From positions 1 through 7,048 of the forward strand of contig JAISRF010000226.1 in NCBI GenBank assembly GCA_031273775.1: a DNA stretch of 7,048 bases. Reading direction: 5' to 3'. Below, one piece after another: positions 5,524 to 7,048 of the stretch (its first letter is position 1; every line of letters begins with the position of its first letter). The notes beneath the pieces are model-generated. The model searched no databases and was not told the DNA's origin. It was given only the letters and a program-made list of their open reading frames with translations. This stretch comes from Oscillospiraceae bacterium. Its GTDB lineage: Bacteria; Bacillota; Clostridia; Oscillospirales; Acutalibacteraceae. The position numbers and the translations under genes are program-made.

Positions 5524-6671
5524 TACCGGGGTTCTCCTTTCAAAATGACCGTTTTTACATTCATGTTGTAATCAACCAGTATCAAATCCGCCCGTTTTCC
5601 CACAGCGAGCTCACCACGGTCACGAAACCCGACGGCTTTTGCGGGATTGTAAGACGCGAACTTAAACACATCAACAATGGAAGCGCCGGTATGCTTCATC
5701 ATGTTTCGGCAGGCGATGTTCAGCGTCAGCTTTGAGCCTGAAATCTCGCCGGAATGATCAAAATTAATCTCGGTTGCGTCTTCATACCCCCGCGGAACCG
5801 GTCCGTCGTCGGCATTGGCGTCGGAAATGAGAATAATCCGGTCGTCCCCTTTGATTTTTCGCACCAGACGAAGCATATAAGGGTTTACATGGATGCCCAT
5901 ATTGTCGCAAATCAACTCAGCGTAAATCTCACGGTTGTAGTTGACGGCTTCATCCACACAAACGCCGCGGCACTCGGAATATGAGGGGCCGTTGCCGGTG
6001 GAGTTGGTGTGATGCGTACCAATACAAAGTCCGTAGGGTATCAGCGCTTCAATTTCATAGGGAGAGGCCTCGCTGTGCGCCACGGCAAATACCGCGTCAG
6101 GGTTTTTTCCCCGGACGTCCCGGACAAATTCCAAAATATTTTCCCGTTCCGGAGCCAGCGCCCACACTCTTGCTATGTCCCGCGCTGCGTCGACCATCGG
6201 AGCGTAATCTGCGGAAGCGACCGGACCCTGCCACGGAATGGAGGTTCTGTCCGCGCCGAACTTGGGATTAAGGTAGGGTCCTTCCATGTATAATCCGCCG
6301 ATGTTGATACAGTCCCTACTTTCCATGGCCTTACGCAGAACGTTTATGGCCTCCACGTACTCTTTGGCGTTCATACTGAAATATAACGCGGGCATAACGG
6401 TGGTGGCGCCGTGTTTTAAATGGTGCCGGGACGCCGCAATCGGGTCGTCTCGGAAAAAAACTCCGCCGCCGGTGTGGGCGTGAATATCAACAAGGCCGGG
6501 TCCCAGAAACGCTCCTCCGGCGTCAATAACCATCGCGCCGTCCGGAACGGGAAGCCTCTTCCGATCGCCGAAGGCGCAAATCTTTCCGTCTTCCACCAGC
6601 AGAACCCCATCGGGAATCAGGTGGTCGCGCATAACCAAAACGGCGTTTTTTATGGCTGTCCTCGTTTTCAT
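5523..6671 (-). CDS. nagA: NagA-family N-acetylglucosamine-6-phosphate deacetylase-like amidohydrolase
   Basis: This is a 382-residue amidohydrolase-superfamily protein, the normal length for NagA, which removes acetate from GlcNAc-6-phosphate in the cytoplasm. Visible motifs in order: PGLVDIHAHTGGG (58-70) with the HxH pair H64/H66; YMEGPYLNPKFGA (128-140) with metal-ligand Glu130; AHSEAS (199 on) with His199; GTHHTNSTG (218-226) with His220/221; DNMGIHV with His261; and LISDANADDG with catalytic Asp284. The C-terminus has the usual NPAKAVGF and GELAVGKRADLILVD segments that close the beta-sandwich. All metal and catalytic positions appear present. However, the segment that reads THL-(F/Y)-NAM in classical NagA reads THHTNSTG here, so the substrate may differ. 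I chose ATG at 6671 because AGAGGTG lies 9 nt upstream; the longer GTG start at 6683 falls inside that binding site. The stop overlaps the next start (TAATG). Confidence 0.85.
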   Translation of the reverse strand: MKTRTAIKNAVLVMRDHLIPDGVLLVEDGKICAFGDRKRLPVPDGAMVIDAGGAFLGPGLVDIHAHTGGGVFFRDDPIAASRHHLKHGATTVMPALYFSMNAKEYVEAINVLRKAMESRDCINIGGLYMEGPYLNPKFGADRTSIPWQGPVASADYAPMVDAARDIARVWALAPERENILEFVRDVRGKNPDAVFAVAHSEASPYEIEALIPYGLCIGTHHTNSTGNGPSYSECRGVCVDEAVNYNREIYAELICDNMGIHVNPYMLRLVRKIKGDDRIILISDANADDGPVPRGYEDATEINFDHSGEISGSKLTLNIACRNMMKHTGASIVDVFKFASYNPAKAVGFRDRGELAVGKRADLILVDYNMNVKTVILKGEPR

Positions 6672-6680
6672 ATTTTCAAA

Positions 6681-6687
6681 CACCTCT
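6681..6687 (-). promoter_or_regulatory. Ribosome binding site of the nagA-like gene
   Basis: AGAGGTG stands 9 nt before ATG 6671. It overlaps the alternative in-frame GTG at 6683, which favours the shorter 382-residue product. Confidence 0.6.
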
Positions 6688-6692
6688 ATTTG

Positions 6693-7048
6693 CTATTTTT
6701 TGCGGAGTTCCTTCATTAACTGTTTGCCTTCTTCAATAATCAGCTCCGCGGCGCCTTCACGGAAGTTGGAGCTTCTGGTCTCATAGCCGCCCTCGGCATA
6801 CGAGTCTTTCATCGGAAAATAGCCCTGGTGCCCATTGGTGAGACAGGTGGGCAGCACCAGCTCCCAGCCGCCGGCTTCCTTTAATCCGCGCCCAACACCG
6901 GTAAAGGGCTCACCCGGAATCCCCAGCAGCACCACATCACCAATCGCAATACCGCTCAACTCCATATCAAAAACCTCCGGCCCGCGCTCCAGCCGGAGCA
7001 TACGCGCCGCCTCGGCCACCACGGTCGTCAGCATCATACCGGTATATG
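6693..7048 (-). CDS. Neutral/alkaline non-lysosomal ceramidase-family hydrolase, C-terminal part (5' end outside window)
   Basis: The reading frame stays open to the window edge, so only the last 117 residues are visible. They match the end of the neutral ceramidase catalytic domain. A segment reading IGDVVLLGIPGEPF is followed by NGHQGYFP and then GGYETRSS, the usual order in this family. The Glu of PGE (visible residue 46) and a downstream Tyr in the GY/GGYE region correspond to zinc-site residues of characterised neutral ceramidases; I assign this from memory of the motif, not an alignment. The family hydrolyses amide bonds of N-acyl sphingosines, but many bacterial members sit in sugar clusters and have unknown substrates. 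The C-terminus ends in a charged helix (GKQLMKELRKK). The eukaryotic-type C-terminal immunoglobulin-like domain is absent. It is first in the visible operon, 21 nt ahead of the nagA-like gene. Membership is fairly sure; a true ceramidase activity is not. Confidence 0.8.
   Translation of the reverse strand, partial: YTGMMLTTVVAEAARMLRLERGPEVFDMELSGIAIGDVVLLGIPGEPFTGVGRGLKEAGGWELVLPTCLTNGHQGYFPMKDSYAEGGYETRSSNFREGAAELIIEEGKQLMKELRKK

Noticed and set aside
1..7048. CRISPR arrays, insertion sequences, tRNA genes, long direct repeats
   Set aside because: Reading both strands gave no repeated units, transposase motifs, terminal inverted repeats or cloverleaf-like segments. Coding genes occupy nearly the whole window.

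Overview
The window is a compact, single-direction gene cluster. All nine genes lie on the minus strand and read from high to low coordinates. GC content looks moderate, roughly 50% or slightly above. Most starts follow strong GGAGG-type ribosome binding sites, and junctions are tight (1-nt and 7-nt overlaps, 0-nt and 3-nt gaps). The organism is most likely a fermentative, Clostridia-like Firmicute or another anaerobe from a gut or sediment habitat. That is an inference from gene content (LarA family, archaeal-type TIM paralogue, sugar esterase) and from the ribosome binding sites. No rRNA, tRNA or other marker gene is present to fix the lineage.

Layout in transcription order: (1) the C-terminal end of a neutral/alkaline ceramidase-family hydrolase, cut by the right edge (6693-7048); (2) a NagA-family N-acetyl-hexosamine-6-phosphate deacetylase-like amidohydrolase (5523-6671); (3) a divergent glucosamine-6-phosphate deaminase (NagB) family protein with an altered active-site motif (4564-5523); (4) a single-domain SIS sugar-phosphate isomerase related to KdsD/GutQ (3865-4488); (5) an archaeal-type triosephosphate-isomerase-like TIM barrel (3112-3864); (6) a YjbQ/UPF0047 protein (2413-3033); (7) a small hydrophobic protein (2164-2409); (8) a SASA-domain sialate O-acetylesterase-like esterase (641-2170); (9) the N-terminal 203 residues of a LarA-family nickel-pincer racemase/epimerase, cut by the left edge (1-609). 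No gap between genes exceeds 80 bases. I saw no RNA gene, mobile element, CRISPR array, long repeat or convincing terminator.

Together the genes look like a catabolic operon for an acylated amino sugar or related carbohydrate. An esterase would remove O-acyl groups, ceramidase-type and NagA-type amidohydrolases would act on N-acyl groups, and a deaminase/isomerase-family protein, a SIS isomerase and a TIM-like isomerase would rearrange phosphorylated intermediates. A LarA-family enzyme would invert a 2-hydroxy acid. No transporter, sugar kinase, aldolase or regulator is visible, so the pathway is incomplete here. Two of the central enzymes, NagB-like and KdsD-like, have lost residues that are catalytic in their best-known relatives, and NagA has an altered substrate-pocket motif. 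The cluster therefore probably handles something other than plain GlcNAc-6-phosphate. This altered set of sugar-phosphate enzymes is the most interesting aspect of the window.
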